From NCBI GenBank assembly GCA_002104895.1, contig MCFG01000053.1:175001-233410 (forward strand): DNA of 58,410 nucleotides, in the 5' to 3' direction. The position numbers and the translations under genes were made by a program. Position 1 is the stretch's first letter; each line of letters starts with the position of its first letter. Of the stretch, positions 48,440 through 58,410 are shown piece by piece. A model generated the notes under the pieces. It was not told the origin of the DNA. It ran no database searches and saw only the letters and a program-made list of their open reading frames with translations. Source of the DNA: Anaeromyces robustus. Taxonomy: Eukaryota; Neocallimastigomycota; Neocallimastigomycetes; Neocallimastigales; Neocallimastigaceae.

Positions 48440-49368
48440 TTAAAACATAGAACTTTGTAAAGTCATTTGTCTTACAATATCAGTATCCTTAATCATATCC
48501 AAAAATTCTTCATAACTTAATTTACCATCACCATCTTTATCACCTTCCATTATGGTTTTATCTACAATTTGTTGAAGTTGCTTAGATTCTAAATTGTTAC
48601 CAACCATCATTTGTAATACAATAAATAATTCACCATTGGAAATATATCCATCTCTGTCCATGTCGTAAACTCTAAAAGCAACTATATACATTTTGAAAAA
48701 AGTTTCAATAAGAAAAATAATAAAAAAAAAAAAGAATTTAAAATATAAATAAACAAATATATAAAATAAATATTAGAAACAAAATTATAAAATTTATATA
48801 AATTTATTTATAAAAAGCATTGTATATATGAAATTCATTTTTAAATTACATTTTAATTTTTCTTCTTCATTTCCCTTTTCACTAAATGCAGATAAACCTT
48901 TAATAAATTCAACAAAATCAACATCACCACCACCATCTTCATCTAGTATATCAATTAAACGATGTGCTAATGGATTAGAAGACAATTGTGGTAACATTAA
49001 AAATTCATCTTTATCAATAGTTCCATTTCCATCTTTATCAAGTTTACTGAAACGTTTATATATACGATGTATTTCTTCAGCGGTAACTGTTTATAAAATT
49101 TTATTATTTATTTTTTATTATATTATTTAAATTATAAAAATTTTATATATTTAATAAAAATAAAAATAAAAATAAAAATAAAATTCAATTTATATTTATT
49201 TACAGATTTATATATTATTATTATATATTTATTTATATTAATTCGAAAAAAATAATATTATATATATTATATATTTTAAATTTTAAAAAATTTTAAAAAA
49301 TATATATATTAATAATTACAGTTTGTATTTTTTTCTAAATCTTCTAAAAGTGATTGATTTTGACCCAT
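48440..49368 (-). CDS. CNB1: Calcineurin regulatory subunit B
   Basis: Exons 49368-49320, 49086-48850 and 48681-48440 join in frame to 175 residues, the normal calcineurin B length. The start MGQNQS fits N-myristoylation at Gly2. Four EF-hand loops are intact: 33-44 ([12 protein letters not shown]), 65-76 ([12 protein letters not shown]), 102-113 ([12 protein letters not shown]) and 143-154 ([12 protein letters not shown]). [10 protein letters not shown] and MMVGNNL are signature blocks. It is the Ca2+-binding partner of calcineurin A (PP2B) in the cytoplasm and couples Ca2+ to Crz1-type stress signalling in fungi (family knowledge). The second loop has three Gly in a row but keeps its acidic ligands. 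The upstream region, shared with the divergent helicase gene, carries a 47 bp hairpin repeat. Confidence 0.98.
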
Positions 49369-50248
49369 ATGGAATATATATTATAATAAATAGAAGTAAA
49401 GTAAAAAAATAAAAATAAAACTAGTTTTATATTAAATATTTATTATAAAATCTTTAAAATGTTGAAAAATGACATTTAATATATTAATTATATTAATAAT
49501 ATATGGTGTTAATATATTAATTTAATATATTTAATTTCCTAAATAAAAAATTGTTAAAAATTATTCCACAAGATATTATATACAAGTATATTATAATATA
49601 TTATAATAAATGTGACCATATAATAAATATAAAAAAAATTTTCTTGAGTTTATTAAAATCTAGGCGATTTTTTTATTAAATTGATATAAAAAAATAAGCA
49701 ATTAAATAAATTCAGCAATAAAATAAAATAAAGCAATTTTAATAAATTAAATCATTAACTTTTTATATATTATATTTTATCATATTAAATTATTATATAT
49801 TTTTTATATATTGAATTATCCACTATTGTGACAAATTAATTTTATTAATATACCTTTCTGTTAAAAACTTTTTACTATAGATTTAATAATAATTGTTAAA
49901 TATATAGTAAAAAGTTTTTTACTATAGATTTAATAATAATTGTTAAATATATAGTAAAAAGTTTTTTACTATATATTTATTATTAATTGTTAAAATATAA
50001 AAATTAACTCTATAAATATATTTAAAAATATAATAAATTGCTTTATGTAAATAAATTATAAAATCTAAAGTTAACATTAGTTATTTGTTATCTTAACATC
50101 ATAAATTTATGTAATTTTTATAAGTCATGCGTATTGTACTATAAACCTTTCATAAAATATGATAAATTTACATATTTAAATTTTTTTTAATATGTTAAGT
50201 AAATTTATATTTCAAATCTTTTATCTATATTTCACATGATAAGTCTAT

Positions 50249-50281
<33 letters not shown>

Positions 50282-50683
50282 CTATATTGTTCCTACTAAA
50301 TTTATTCAATACTTATTTAGATTTTTATTATAAATTAAGTATATTTAATAATAATAAATAAAAGAATATATTAATAAATATGTCAATAAATACATTTATA
50401 ATTATAAGTTTTAATAAATAATATTATATAAAATTAATAGTATAAAATTAATAGTTAAATAATAAATATATTATTAAAAATAATTAATAATTTTATTTTT
50501 TTTTTATTATAATATAGTAATTATATTATTATATTATTATAATTTTAAAATCAATGTAATAACAATGTATTTAATAATCCTATAATCATATCATATAATA
50601 ATATTTAAATTAAGATAATAATATTAAAAAAATAATAAATATATATTATTAAACATTACATAAAAATTTATAAAATATTTAAA
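49369..50683. promoter_or_regulatory. Divergent promoter region of calcineurin B and the SNF2 helicase
   Basis: 1.3 kb between two start codons facing away from each other. Apart from the 47 bp tandem repeat it is A/T low complexity, with a poly-A run at 50248-50275. Confidence 0.5.
49865..50000. repeat. 47 bp tandem repeat with internal 15 bp hairpins
   Basis: ACTATAGATTTAATAATAAT starts at 49874 and 49921 (period 47), and a diverged third copy starts at 49968. The junctions carry AAACTTTTTACTATA (49865-49879) and its exact reverse complement (49903-49917), so each unit can form a hairpin. Confidence 0.8.

Positions 50684-58410
<7,727 letters not shown>

Noticed and set aside
48828-49130. 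100-codon plus-strand frame
   Set aside because: Antisense of calcineurin B exon 2.

Overview
The window comes from an extremely A+T-rich nuclear genome with intron-dense genes. It most resembles an anaerobic gut fungus (Neocallimastigomycota). The support is: fungal-type genes (a Tul1/Dsc-like membrane RING ligase, PAN2, URI1/Bud27, CBM21 phosphatase-targeting subunits); long Asn runs in proteins; intergenic DNA that is nearly all A/T with long homopolymer, AAT, TTTA and ATATTT tracts; and GT-AG introns whose 3' ends are often AAG. Genus and species cannot be told from the sequence alone.

Left part (1-21,100). The 3' end of a plus-strand gene with a PP1-docking-like motif is followed by 7 kb of repeat-rich DNA. 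Two convergent genes come next, 7485-11193 (+) and 21096-17383 (-). Both encode CBM21 glycogen-targeting-type regulatory subunits of protein phosphatase 1, and each has an RVxF-type docking motif just before the CBM21 domain. About 6.2 kb of low-complexity DNA lies between their 3' ends.

Middle (21,100-39,400). A 7.4 kb gene-free stretch holds an inverted, decayed 84 bp copy of one PAN2 exon abutting a 43 bp palindrome. It is followed by a hyaluronan-synthase-like family 2 glycosyltransferase (28525-31619, +). Convergent with that is a complete PAN2 deadenylase nuclease gene (39398-32630, -) that I could resolve into 23 in-frame exons coding for 1105 residues.

Right part (39,400-58,410). The genes are URI1 (+, 8 exons), a Tul1/Dsc1-like transmembrane RING-H2 E3 ligase (+, 14 exons), calcineurin B (-, 3 exons) and the 5' 13 exons of a SAM-domain plus SNF2/ATRX-like ATPase (+, cut by the window end).

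All joined gene models keep the reading frame across 63 introns, which is the main evidence for the boundaries. All 63 introns are GT-AG; by my count about 35 end in TAG, 21 in AAG and 7 in CAG. Several genes touch phosphatase control: two CBM21 subunits, the RVxF-like tail, calcineurin B, and URI1, whose human homologue binds PP1-gamma. I found no tRNA, rRNA, CRISPR array or intact transposase.
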